A stretch of 64,000 nt of DNA. It comes from Pectinophora gossypiella. Its lineage: Eukaryota > Arthropoda > Insecta > Lepidoptera > Gelechiidae. The DNA lies in contig NC_065431.1 in assembly GCF_024362695.1 (NCBI RefSeq), forward strand, positions 5,090,624-5,154,623. Reading direction: 5' to 3'. The notes beneath the pieces were generated by a model. That model was not told the DNA's origin. It ran no database searches and saw only the letters and a program-made list of their open reading frames with translations. Position numbers and translations under genes: made by a program. Shown piece after piece: positions 21,601 to 28,600 of this stretch. Position 1 is the stretch's first letter, and each line of letters opens with the position of its first letter.

Positions 21601-24027
21601 ACGAATTTTCCGTCGCAAAATAAAGTCGCAGATTAAAGATATATATTTGAATACATACTTACTGATATATATTACAAGATCCGAAACACATGTCACATGA
21701 CCTGACCTGTATTGGGCTGGTTTTCCTTTCGCGGGTTGGAAGGTCAGACAGGCAGTCGCTTCTGTATAAAACTGGACCTGTCAAATCTTCAGGTTAGGTA
21801 AGCGGACCCTGTGAAAAACGGGATAATGCTACGGAGATGATGATTTAAGATTATTCTCTTCGATCCAAAGTGACATCAACTAGTTTACCAAGTTTCCTCA
21901 CCTCACCATATGACACTAAGGGAGGTATTAATAAATGAATCTCAGCTGACTGCTCTGAAAATCATGCTCAAGTCTCTGTTTTTATATGAGAACTGTCACA
22001 TTGACTTGATCTTGAGGGCTGTCTCGAAGCTGAGATTGTTTTATTAATACCACCCTAACTTTCCAGGTAATCAGTTTAATAACAATAGCGAGGCAGACAT
22101 TGCAAAATATTTATAACATTTTCTTTTTTTTTCCAGTACTGCACAGTGTCCGGGATAGCCAATGAGTATACCATGTCTAAGTTCTTCCTGGACACGGTGC
22201 TGACGTTCTCCATCTTCAGAGGTCTGGACGCGGTCGGGGAGCTCCTGGGAGGGTTCATAATGGCTACCGGCTTTTGGGGTAAGTCCGACATAATATAGTA
22301 CAATAACTGTTTACTGTACGGTCACGAGCATTAATATGTATACACTTTGGTACCATGTCACATTAACTTTTTTGACAAATTGAACTGTAAGTGTCACTAA
22401 ATGTCAAATATGTTGGTGCGACAGAGTCCTAAAGTGGGTACTACTGCTCATGACTGTACCTACACAAAGAAAAAGTTATACAAACTGCGGCCGACGCAGA
22501 CGACGCCCTGAGCCCCCTCCGGCGCCAGTGGTCTACTTCTAAAACTGTCTATTTCGCATCATTACCCACTTCTCTGTTTGACTACTTCGCTAACTGCCTA
22601 CTTAGCAAACAGTCTGTTTCGCATTCCGCCTACTTTTCAATTGAACTACTTCGCAAACTGACTACTTTTTTCTTTAATGTCATCTTCGGACAGTTAATAA
22701 CATAATAGCAATAGAATGCACATTCGTTACCTCCTTGCTAGAGGAAATTACTGGCCACTTTATTTTTGATATATCCTTCATTTATTTTCCTTTAATGACA
22801 AATAAGATAACAGCCTCCGTGGTCTAGTGGTTAGAGCATTAGGCTCAAGATCTGGAGGTCCGGGTTCGATTCCCGATGGGGACATTGTCGAAATCACTTT
22901 GTGAGACTGTCCTTTGTTTGGTAAGGACTTTTCAGGCTTGAATCACCTGATTGTCCGAAAAAGTAAGATGATTCCGTGCTTCGGAAGGCACGTTAAGCCG
23001 TTGGTCCCGGCTATTAGCCGTAAAAACACCTCCACCAACCCGCAGTGGAGCAGCGTGGTGGAGTATGCTCCATACCCCCTCCGGTTGATTGAGGGGAGGC
23101 CTGTGCCCAGCAGTGGGACGTATATAGGCAGTTTATGTTATGTTATGTAAGATGAAATAATGTCATATCAATGTCATTGTGTATTCAGTGCGTTAGTTTA
23201 AACACGTGTGCCAATTAGAAGCTAACGAAATAACAATTATAGAATATTTACAAAAAACTGTTTATATGCGATTAAAATTTAATTAGTGTTTTTAAGTTTT
23301 TCTTTGTTATTACATTACAATTTAAGTTTAATTTCATTTTAAGTTTGTTTGGTTAATAAAAATAATATAATACAAAACGTAATGAATAATTTTCTATTTA
23401 TCAGTACTTTGTTCGTTCTTTGACAAGTAGGTAGTTTGCGAAGTGGTCTCTTTGAGAGTAGGCGGAATGCGAAATAGACTGTTTGATAAGTAGGCGATTT
23501 GCGAAGTTGTCTCCACGAAAAGTAGTCAAAATGAGAAATAGACTGTTTGAGAAGTAGACCCCTGAGGTTCGCGGCCAGCTGGGCACCCTCAGGCCTGTTG
23601 TCTTAGACGTTGCACCGGGTGAGAGCCTTCAGCGCTCCCTATTTGTCCAAGTAGTTCAAATCCGCAATAAAAAGGCGGTTCAATTAAGTATTGTAGGTAA
23701 TTGGCAACCCTCAGACGTCACACACACAGTTGCGCGTGTTGATAATGTCAATTTGTAGTGTCTGTGTGAAACGATCTTGTTTGTATCAAGTGTCCAAAGT
23801 GTACAAAGTGACCAAATCAAGTCAAAACAAATGTCATATATGCGTTACTTCTTTTTTCAGGTACAGCCACGATTCTGGGCACAGGAGCTAACCTCTTGAT
23901 TGCAGGACTGGCTGTCACCAACGGGTATCAGATTAGGTTCATTAAGCACATTTGGTACGGCGTACCCTTTGCCTTTATGTCCATCATACTTCTTTACATC
24001 TACATCTCCTACAAATATTTGATCTAA
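3902..24027 (+). CDS. P-protein (OCA2/hoepel)-like membrane transporter homolog, paralog A, 19 exons
   Basis: Coding exons: 3902-4064, 4700-4829, 6584-6602, 7109-7265, 8321-8447, 10432-10531, 12223-12358, 12663-12823, 14688-14765, 15116-15238, 15672-15787, 16382-16517, 18330-18465, 18957-19156, 19941-20055, 20648-20790, 21343-21456, 22137-22278, 23861-24027. All have GT/AG borders and matching phases; the sum is 2463 bases, 820 residues plus TAA. The hydrophilic N terminus is followed by one membrane helix (about 113-131), a large loop, and two multi-helix halves split by a basic loop (exon 14), the plan and length of the P protein (about 840 residues). Family-like stretches are VLVETRIYSC, RNPFPVLI, RDYELLMKRVDWQTIVIF and ILGTGANLLIAG. 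Known P proteins sit in melanosome or lysosome-type membranes and affect organelle pH. Here the usual DN and GDPPN transport signatures are replaced (NN at 424-425; NICGKAYVG at 458-466), so ion transport is uncertain. Homology is firm; function is inference. Confidence 0.85.
4375..4665 (-). repeat. MITE-D copy
   Basis: Shows the MITE-D blocks GGGAGCGCTGAA, TGAGGGTGCCCAGTTGGGCG, TCGATAGCGATAAGCGCTG and GATTGGCCGC. Other copies: 10560, 14107, 15880, 18505, 32985, 48055, 55296, 58990, 62820. It lies in intron 1 of gene A, ending about 35 bases before exon 2. Confidence 0.7.
4868..5060. repeat. MITE-3 fragment (one half)
   Basis: Contains the MITE-3 block CGTCAAACGGATTGCATACC and its end TCCGTCCATTTCCTTTTCGG...AACTTAAAATAAAATTA. 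A separated further end piece (TAAAATTAGATGG...GGAATTACCACC) follows at 5170-5215, after an inserted repeat-F segment. Confidence 0.6.
5045..5165. repeat. Repeat-F fragment
   Basis: Block CATAAACTCACGCCCGTAAT...CAAATGGGGTGGGCAG, found again at 24295-24450 and 34655-34815. It is inserted within MITE-3 sequence and is probably a LINE 3' tail. Confidence 0.55.
5330..5530 (+). mobile_element. 5'-truncated LINE, 3' end of the reverse transcriptase ORF
   Basis: A short frame encodes CQSCGRYCRSRIGLYSHFK followed by a stop after NAV. This Cys/His C terminus is typical of non-LTR retrotransposon ORF2 proteins. The sequence closes with a (TGAA)n tail near 5505. It is a dead fragment in intron 2 of gene A. 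Confidence 0.6.
5993..6075. repeat. (CA)n microsatellite
   Basis: Nearly pure CA dinucleotide repeat with a few CTCA interruptions. Confidence 0.95.
6364..6400. repeat. (TTA)n microsatellite
   Basis: About twelve perfect TTA units. Confidence 0.95.
6845..7106 (+). repeat. LINE 3' tail abutting exon 4 of gene A
   Basis: Sense copy of the tail seen reversed at 2200, 12878 and 26695 (CTAGGGCCCAG, GTAGTTTTAGGCGGATGAGAC, TACCTACTGAATAAATAA), ending in (TTGAATT)n. That A/T-rich end runs straight into the acceptor TTTCAG of exon 4 at 7109. Confidence 0.7.
7470..7640 (+). repeat. SINE-A, truncated
   Basis: tRNA-like head (GTGGTCTAGTGGTTAGAGCG, GGGTTCGCTTCCC) and the middle block ATGATTCCGTGCTTCGGAG. 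The tail is lost, and a second tail-like piece recurs at 7745-7840. Confidence 0.65.
7860..8070. repeat. Low-complexity AAGCTA and AT-rich tract
   Basis: Irregular repeats of CTAAGCTAA with the palindrome CTTAGCGCTAG, followed by TATATATATGTGTG. No gene is seen. Confidence 0.7.
8486..8800 (+). repeat. SINE-C copy (tRNA/5S-like composite)
   Basis: Head GAGCTCGGTGGCGCAGCGG, then the 5S-like block (AAGCAACTTTCG, GGATGGGTGA), then the tail ACTGGGCCCGCGTGATGG...CAGTGGGGACG and (GAT)n. Inside intron 5 of gene A. Confidence 0.75.
8810..9210. repeat. LINE-derived debris
   Basis: Holds the tails CTGCTTACCCCCGTGGGAAA...(GTAT)n near 8970-9025 and, reversed, GCGCTCTTGTCGGTGGAGTA near 9060. A frame near 8815 (RGRPRRTYIDQIGD-like) fits the end of a LINE reverse transcriptase. 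Confidence 0.5.
9352..9665 (-). repeat. SINE-B copy (tRNA-derived)
   Basis: On the minus strand: head CCTCCGTGGTCCAGTGGTTG, B box GGGTTCGAATCCC, middle GTAAAATGATCCGTGCTTCG, tail CAGGGGCCCATGGCGGCTC and CACCAGGGTTGATGGGG. Other copies: 20815, 25929, 28536, 32166, 34944, 35268, 37930, 54700. Confidence 0.8.
9872..10236. repeat. MITE-6, long terminal inverted repeats
   Basis: Ends are inverted over about 75 bases (ATAACGGGTTCTTACCGCGT at left, ACGCGGTAAGAACCCGTTAT at right). The left arm carries a direct duplication of a 26-base piece (CGACACTGTTGCAAGTGCC twice). A one-arm relic is at 27665-27806. Confidence 0.8.
10560..10765 (+). repeat. MITE-D copy, partial
   Basis: Blocks TCGACCCACTAGGGTCGATT, CAACTGGGCACCCTCAGG, GTCCGGCCAAGTAGTTAATG and AATAAGTCACGTCA. 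Just downstream of exon 6 of gene A. A reversed partner end lies at 11120-11210. Confidence 0.7.
10893..11114 (+). mobile_element. LINE fragment, C-terminal reverse transcriptase remnant
   Basis: The frame encodes GKRGRGRPRITFMKQIKEKV and ends EEWRLLSDKSAALK-stop, then (GA)n. The GRGRPR...W pattern is the usual C-terminal end of insect non-LTR reverse transcriptases. It sits between two inverted MITE-D ends. Confidence 0.6.
11393..11657 (-). repeat. SINE-C copy
   Basis: Reverse complement of the 8486 copy; ends at 11657 with CGCTGCGCCACCGAGCTCCTC. Confidence 0.75.
11745..11875 (+). repeat. LINE-like 3' tail ending in (GATTT)n
   Basis: TTTGTATTCTATGTTCTCGC followed by AAATAAATTGATTTGATTTG. 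The reverse complement of this tail is embedded in the MITE-1 copy at about 19738-19812. Confidence 0.55.
12372..12655. repeat. (CACTT)n-type array filling an intron of gene A
   Basis: Degenerate pentamer array of CACTT, CAACTT and CTACTT units. It makes up nearly the whole 304-bp intron between exons 7 and 8 (12359-12662). The pyrimidine-rich array leads directly into the acceptor. Confidence 0.9.
12878..13000 (-). repeat. LINE 3' tail fragment
   Basis: Same family as 6845-7106, reversed: TTCAGTAGGTAACATAG, ACTACTGCAGCTTCTCACAA. Confidence 0.65.
13082..13545. repeat. MITE-4 interrupted by a SINE-A copy (13152-13480)
   Basis: MITE-4 starts ACAGTCATGAGCAAT and resumes at about 13484 with GACGGTTCAATTTGTCAAAA. 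Between them is a full SINE-A in plus orientation. The bases ATGAGACT occur on both sides of the SINE and fit a target duplication. Confidence 0.75.
13720..14105. repeat. MITE-3, near full length
   Basis: Inverted ends: AACTTAAAATAAAATTAG at right, TCTAATTTTATTTTAAGTTA at left, each next to TCCGCCGAAAAGGAAAGGG or its complement. Also at 29578 and, split, at 41040/47215. Confidence 0.75.
14107..14245 (-). repeat. MITE-D end
   Basis: GACGTGACTTATTGTAGATT, then TTGCCGCAGATGGCATTAAC and GGGAGCGCTGAAGGCTC. Confidence 0.7.
14797..15005 (-). repeat. SINE-C, truncated, with a short internally repetitive piece after it
   Basis: Reversed SINE-C tail and middle up to GAGCTCGAGATGAAAAC. It is followed at 15006-15082 by alternating GTCCAGTTTGCAAAATGTCC-type units, also glimpsed at 58132-58175. 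Confidence 0.65.
15532..15640. repeat. (GT)n/(TGCG)n microsatellite
   Basis: GTGT changing to repeated GTGC, about 100 bases, in the intron just before exon 11 of gene A. Confidence 0.95.
15880..16372. repeat. MITE-D interrupted by SINE-C with an 11-bp target duplication
   Basis: MITE-D sequence breaks off after AGGTACCCTTA (16032-16042). A complete SINE-C fills 16043-16330, and AGGTACCCTTA is repeated at 16331-16341 before MITE-D resumes. This fixes the SINE-C borders at 288 bases. Confidence 0.85.
17090..17513. repeat. MITE-2 copy (17297-17513) and a nearby MITE-2 end
   Basis: Ends ACAGGGTGTTAGTGACATCG and ATGTCACTATCACTCTGTAT are inverted, with symmetric inner blocks (GGAATTTTCC-type). 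A lone end at 17093 precedes a dispersed repeat (AGCACTTGTAGTTACTGAAA). Confidence 0.75.
18027..18312 (+). repeat. SINE-C copy ending 18 bp before exon 13 of gene A
   Basis: Full head to (GAT)n tail. The acceptor ATATTTCAG of exon 13 follows directly. Confidence 0.8.
18505..18925. repeat. MITE-D copy plus a reversed end piece
   Basis: Forward blocks from CCCGACGACCCGATTGCTCT to TTAATGCCATTTGCGGCAAA. From 18845 the TAACGATAAGCGCTGAATGA block runs in the opposite orientation, up to exon 14. Confidence 0.7.
19157..19475. repeat. 21-bp minisatellite derived from MITE-D
   Basis: About fifteen degenerate units of the type GGCCAAGTAGTTAATGCCA(C/T)C start immediately at the donor of exon 14 of gene A. 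The same string occurs once in each MITE-D copy. Confidence 0.85.
19630..19873. repeat. MITE-1 copy carrying an inserted LINE-like tail
   Basis: Ends TGGGGGGTTAAAATGGCC and TTTTTTAACCCCTCAG. About 75 foreign bases at 19738-19812 match, reversed, the (GATTT)n tail at 11829-11875. Confidence 0.65.
20160..20500. repeat. Dispersed repeat, probable LINE tail
   Basis: ATTTAAGAGCCACGCTCTTG and the block around GACTACTCTGGGCGCCATCC recur, partly reversed, at 40572-40745. No gene is seen. Confidence 0.5.
20815..21105 (-). repeat. SINE-B copy, diverged
   Basis: Reversed tail CATCAACCCTGATGACAGGG, then CGAAGCACTGATCATCTTAC. The tRNA head is damaged at 21040-21105. Confidence 0.7.
21556..21625. repeat. 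MITE-2 end
   Basis: ACAGGGTGTTAGTGACATCG and CGAATTTTCCGTCGCAAAA. Confidence 0.6.
21921..22058. repeat. MITE-5, complete
   Basis: Inverted ends GGAGGTATTAATAAATGAAT and TTTATTAATACCACCC, with a nearly symmetric inside (CTCAGCTGACTGCTC / GCTGTCTCGAAGCTGAG). About 138 bases. Confidence 0.75.
22316..22463 (-). repeat. MITE-4 copy
   Basis: GGTCACGAGCATTAATATG to GGGTACTACTGCTCATGACT. About 150 bases in the last intron of gene A. Confidence 0.7.
22515..23565. repeat. Foldback element with internally repetitive arms, carrying SINE-A (22812-23150)
   Basis: The left arm (22525-22680) and right arm (23400-23565) are inverted copies. Each is built of subrepeats around GACTACTTCGCAAACTG and GTCTATTTCGCATTCCGCC. 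A plus-strand SINE-A sits between them. The whole lies inside MITE-D sequence (CGACGCCCTGAG at left, GAGGTTCGCGGCC at right). Confidence 0.7.
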
Positions 24028-24484
24028 AATTTAGTACTTAATGAAAAAAAAAATGTGTCTCCATAGAATTTGAACCCACAACTACACCAAGAAGGAGACA
24101 CAGATTAAGAAATAGTTATTGTACTGTCAAATTGATTTAAAATTAATTGATTTTTCTTATATCAGTAAAGTTTATAATAAGTAATAAAAATACTTACATA
24201 CAACTATGAATTATAAAAATCATTACAATGTAATACCAGAACTTACACCAGTAGGTACTTAAGTATCCATAAGTTAACATGTTAGTTTTACACATACATA
24301 AACTCACGCCCGTAATCCCAAATGGGGTGGGCAGAGCCACAAGTAATCAAAGACAACTTGCAGCCACTGTTGATACGAAGTCCTAAGATGGATATGATGA
24401 ACCTTATGGTGATAAGGGATCAGCCTATCGCCCATAACATTAGTCCATCATATTGGAGGATGTTAGTTTTAAGTTAAAATAAAT

Positions 24485-24704
24485 ACAAGGTGTTAGTGAC
24501 ATCGTAACTTATACTCAGGGGGACTCAGACCATGATACTGAGTTGATATCAAGTGGAATTTTCCGTCGGAAAATGCATATATTTTTTGTTTTTTATTATT
24601 TTCGATTCTATACTTTTGCGATGGAAAATTCCAATTGGTATCAACTCAGAATGAGCTGAATCATCCCCCTCAGTATTCGTTATGATGTCACTAACACCCT
24701 GTAT
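24485..24704. repeat. MITE-2, complete
   Basis: About 220 bases with inverted ends GGTGTTAGTGACATCGTAA and ATGATGTCACTAACACCCTG, and inner arms around AAGTGGAATTTTCCGTCG / CGATGGAAAATTCCAATTGG. Confidence 0.8.
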
Positions 24705-24852
24705 TTGTTTCGTTCTTAGAATTAAGTGGTACCTATTTGTTTTCTTTCGATTTAAGTGTTTAACTAATGCTGTGTTTATCACTATGAGTTAGTAAGTAAG
24801 TGAAGGAATAATTTTAAAGTTCAGTAAGTTTGAGTAATATTACTTAATATAC

Positions 24853-24939
24853 TTAACCTCTCATCTGCCGAGATACCAGACACAATAGATTTTACATTGT
24901 GTCTGGTCGAGATCCGCGTTCCGGCAGATGAGAGGTTAA
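24853..24939. repeat. TTAA-flanked double hairpin, piggyBac-like mini-MITE
   Basis: Perfect 18-base inverted ends TTAACCTCTCATCTGCCG / CGGCAGATGAGAGGTTAA, with an inner second stem CCAGACACAAT / ATTGTGTCTGG. TTAA at both borders is the target signature of piggyBac-type elements. 87 bases in total. Confidence 0.65.
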
Positions 24940-25556
24940 TGAGTAATTAAAAAGAAGATCCCTGGGCCTGTGCCCAGCAGTGGGACGTATATAGGCAGTT
25001 TATGTTATGTTATGTAAAAAGAAGATCATTAATTCGTCATTAGTTAGAAATTATGTAAGTAGGTATCCTAAGAAACATATTTTTATATTCATAGATAAAG
25101 TGTATGACACTAAGTTTTAATCTAAGTTATAAGTAAGAAAACGTTTAAATAGTTTTGTTTTTAAGTGAAGTTTTGTAGGTATAATGTTTGTTACTTAGAA
25201 GTTAAGTTATAATTTTGTTGATTTTCAATTACCTACTTACAAATAAATGGCGTTTATTCATAAGTAAAGTTTTATTTATCAAGGTCTTTGTTTTATACTT
25301 TTTAATTTTATAACCTTAAAATAAGTATTAACTAAGTACTTGATTAAGACGATCTGTTGCAACGAAACCTGTAAATTCACAGACATACAATATAACAAAT
25401 CATACTCAGCCTATAAGTAAGACAGTTTTTTTTTGCGGCGATTGTTTTCCCTTCGTTTTTATTTCTAAGTAAAAGGTACATTTACTTTACATAAAAATGA
25501 AAAGAGGTTTAATATCCATAAAAACTTTTTAATCCATTCAAAAAAGGAAATTCTTC

Positions 25557-25583
25557 TCAAACAAAAGACGATGAACTGTCAAA
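25557..25583 (+). promoter_or_regulatory. Conserved leader block upstream of gene B
   Basis: CAAACAAAAGAC...GAACTGTCAAA lies about 65-90 bases before the gene B ATG and corresponds to 3793-3823 before gene A. The palindrome is not kept here. Confidence 0.4.
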
Positions 25584-25644
25584 GAAGGAAAATTTTTACT
25601 CGGGTGTTGGTTCTGGAAAATTAAGTTGTAAATTGTTGGACACA

Positions 25645-28600
25645 ATGGAGGGCTGTAAAAATTACAGTCAGAGCAGCATAGATCTCTACCGCAGGGCGCT
25701 GGTGGAGTCCAGCATAGAGTTGGAAGAGAGGAGCCGGAGTATGCCATTGGCTGACCGCGGAGACAACTGCGGATATGGATACAAGGGGCGAAGTCTTCCA
25801 CGTAAGCATAGTGTAGTATTCGCCTCAACCATCATCTTCCTAGCATTATCCCGTTTTTCACAGGGTCCGCTTACCTAACCTGATGATTTGACAGGTCGGA
25901 CCGGCTACTAAAGGGTTTTTATACAGAAGCGGCCTCTGTGGTCCAGTGGTTGAGCGTTGGACTCAGAATCCGGAGGCCCCGGGTTCGAATCCCGGTGGGG
26001 CATATCACTAAAATCACTTTGTGATCTCTAGTTTGGTAAGGACATTACAGGCTGATCACCTGATTGTCCGAAAGTAAGATGATCCGTGCTTCGGAAGGCA
26101 CTTTAAGCCGTTGGTCCCGGTTACTATTTACTGATGTACCTAAGTGAATAATCGTTACGTGAGTCATGTCAGGGGCCTTTAGCGACCCAATTATAACCCT
26201 GACACCAGGGTTGATGAGGTTAGTATTCTACCTCACAACCCACACGATAAGAAGAATACAGAAGCGACTGCCTGTCTGACCTTCCAACCCGCGAAGGGAA
26301 AACCAGCCCAATACAGGTTAGTTAGGTTACATACCTCCGAAAACGCATTTCTCGGGAATGTGGGTTTCCTCACGATGTTTTCCTTCACCGTTGAGCACGT
26401 GATAATCATTTATGATCCAAACATGAATTCGAAAACAGGATCTTTTTCAGAATAAGTAATTGTACGAATAGGTCTTTTTTTAGGGGAAAGGCGTACTGCG
26501 AATAAGTCCATTGTCTACTAAACCATTATTTCAGATACATTCCCCTACACACTGGAATCTACGGTCGGTAATGAGATGGCTATGAAAAGATTTGTGACGA
26601 CGCAAATAAAAAAAGGCATTATCAAAAGACCTGCAACCTCCTGCTTGGGGCGGATGAGACCATGGTTGGACAACTGCAGGTATTCAATCAAATTCAAATT
26701 CAAAAATATCTTTATTCAGTGAGTAACATAGCTACACTTTGAATCGTCATTATTTACATAACGAACGTCTCGTCCGCCTAAAACTACTGCAGCTTCTCAC
26801 AACCTGTATAGCTGGGGAAATGAAGCTGCAAGAAAAACCTAGGTACAGGGCCCTAGACGTTCTTTAAAAATACATCCACGCGGGCCCAGTGCGGATTGAT
26901 GGTTATTAACTACTGCAAATGCAGCCGGGACCAACGGCTTATTTCCGAAGCTTGGAGGAGCTCGAGATGAAAACTTTTTTTTGTGTTCACCCATCCTATG
27001 ACCGGCCTTTACGCAAGTTTCTTAACTTCAACAATCGCAGACCGAGCGCGTTTACCGCTGCGCCACCGAGCTCCTCAAGGCGTGAGGCTATTACCGTGAA
27101 ATCACGCGATATAAAGATATTTTCGTAAGATAGGTACAGTCATGAGCAATATAATGTACCCACTTTAGGAGTCTGTCGCACTAACATATTTGACATTTAG
27201 TGAGACTTACAGTTCAATTTGTCAAAAAAGTTAAGTTGACATGGTACAGTCATGAGCAATATAATGTACCCACTTTAGGACTCTGTCGCACTAACATATT
27301 TGACATTTAGTGAGACTTACAGTTCAATTTGTCAAAAAAGTTAATGTGACATGGTACCAAAGTGTATACATAAGTATTAATGCTCGTGACCGTACTGCGT
27401 ACAAAAGTATTCAGAGTGGATCGTACTTAACGTTGTATTAGGCGGCCCAGTAAATAACAGCTAGTGGGTAATTTTTTTACACTAATCTAATCTAGCCTAC
27501 AAGATCCCACTGCTGGGCAAAGGCCTCCCCTTCCTCTTCTCAATCTCCCCTTCTTCTTTTTTATTTTCTTTCTTTCTTTTTCACACATTTTTTCTTTTTT
27601 TTATTCACAGATATACCTGCACAAGATTCGTAAGTACAATAATAATTCATAATTAAACCGTGGTAATTATGGATCTACCTACTCCACTCCAATCTCATCA
27701 GTCATCCCGTGATCATGGCACTTGCAACAGTGTCGAAATATCGGGAGTCTCATATCCCTACCTTAAACGCGGTAAGAACCCGTTATTATGTGTTTTAATT
27801 ATGATAATAACCGCGTAAACTTAAAACAATGAATAATACGCAAGAACGCGAGTTCGTTTACGTGAAACCCTACAAGTAAAACTATAGAAGTTTCACACAA
27901 ACTTTTCCACCCCTTAGGGGATGAATTTCGCAAAATCTTTTCGTCGGTCGATTTGATTTTTGATTTGATTTTTATTTGATTTTGGTTTTTATTCTTAATT
28001 CTTGGAGCCGTGGTAGCCCAGTTGGTAGAATGCTTGCCTCTCACTTTGAAGTTGCAGGTTCGAATCCAGCACAGGCCTAAACCAATGATTGACGAATTTG
28101 TTTTCGAATTCATGTTTGGATCATAAATTATTATCACGTGCTCAGCGGTGAAGGAAAACGTCGTGAGGAAACCCACATTCCCGAGAAATGCATTTTCGGA
28201 GGTGTCTGACCTAACCTGTATTGCGCTGTCTCTTCGCGGGTTGCAAGGTCAGACAGCCAGTCGCTTTTGTAAAAAACCGGACCTGTCAATTCTTCAGGTT
28301 TTTGATTTGTTGTGTTTGTAATTTTTTTATTTAATTCTTGATTTGATTTTTGATTTGATTTGTTTCAGTTTCGGTGCATGGTGTATGTCGTTCAGAGAGC
28401 TATTCTGTTCGGCTTCTGGTCTTGGATCTGCATCTCCCTCATCAATCTGTTCAAGACTGCAGAAATTTCCTTCGTGAAGAGACATGCTGTCATCCCGAGG
28501 AGTATCCGAATGCCTGACTTGGCGTGTAAGTTATGTATCGTGTGGGTTGTGAGGTGGATTACCAACCTCATCAACCCTGGTGTCTAGGTTACTATTGAGC

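Larger units (their letters stand above)
24028..25644. other. Spacer between the P-protein-like paralogs
   Basis: No gene. It holds the presumed 3' UTR of gene A (an AATAAA at 24182), repeat-F (24295-24450), a complete MITE-2 (24485-24704), a small TTAA-flanked hairpin element (24853-24939), and an AT-rich stretch with another AATAAA near 25242. The gene B leader follows from about 25550. Confidence 0.6.
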
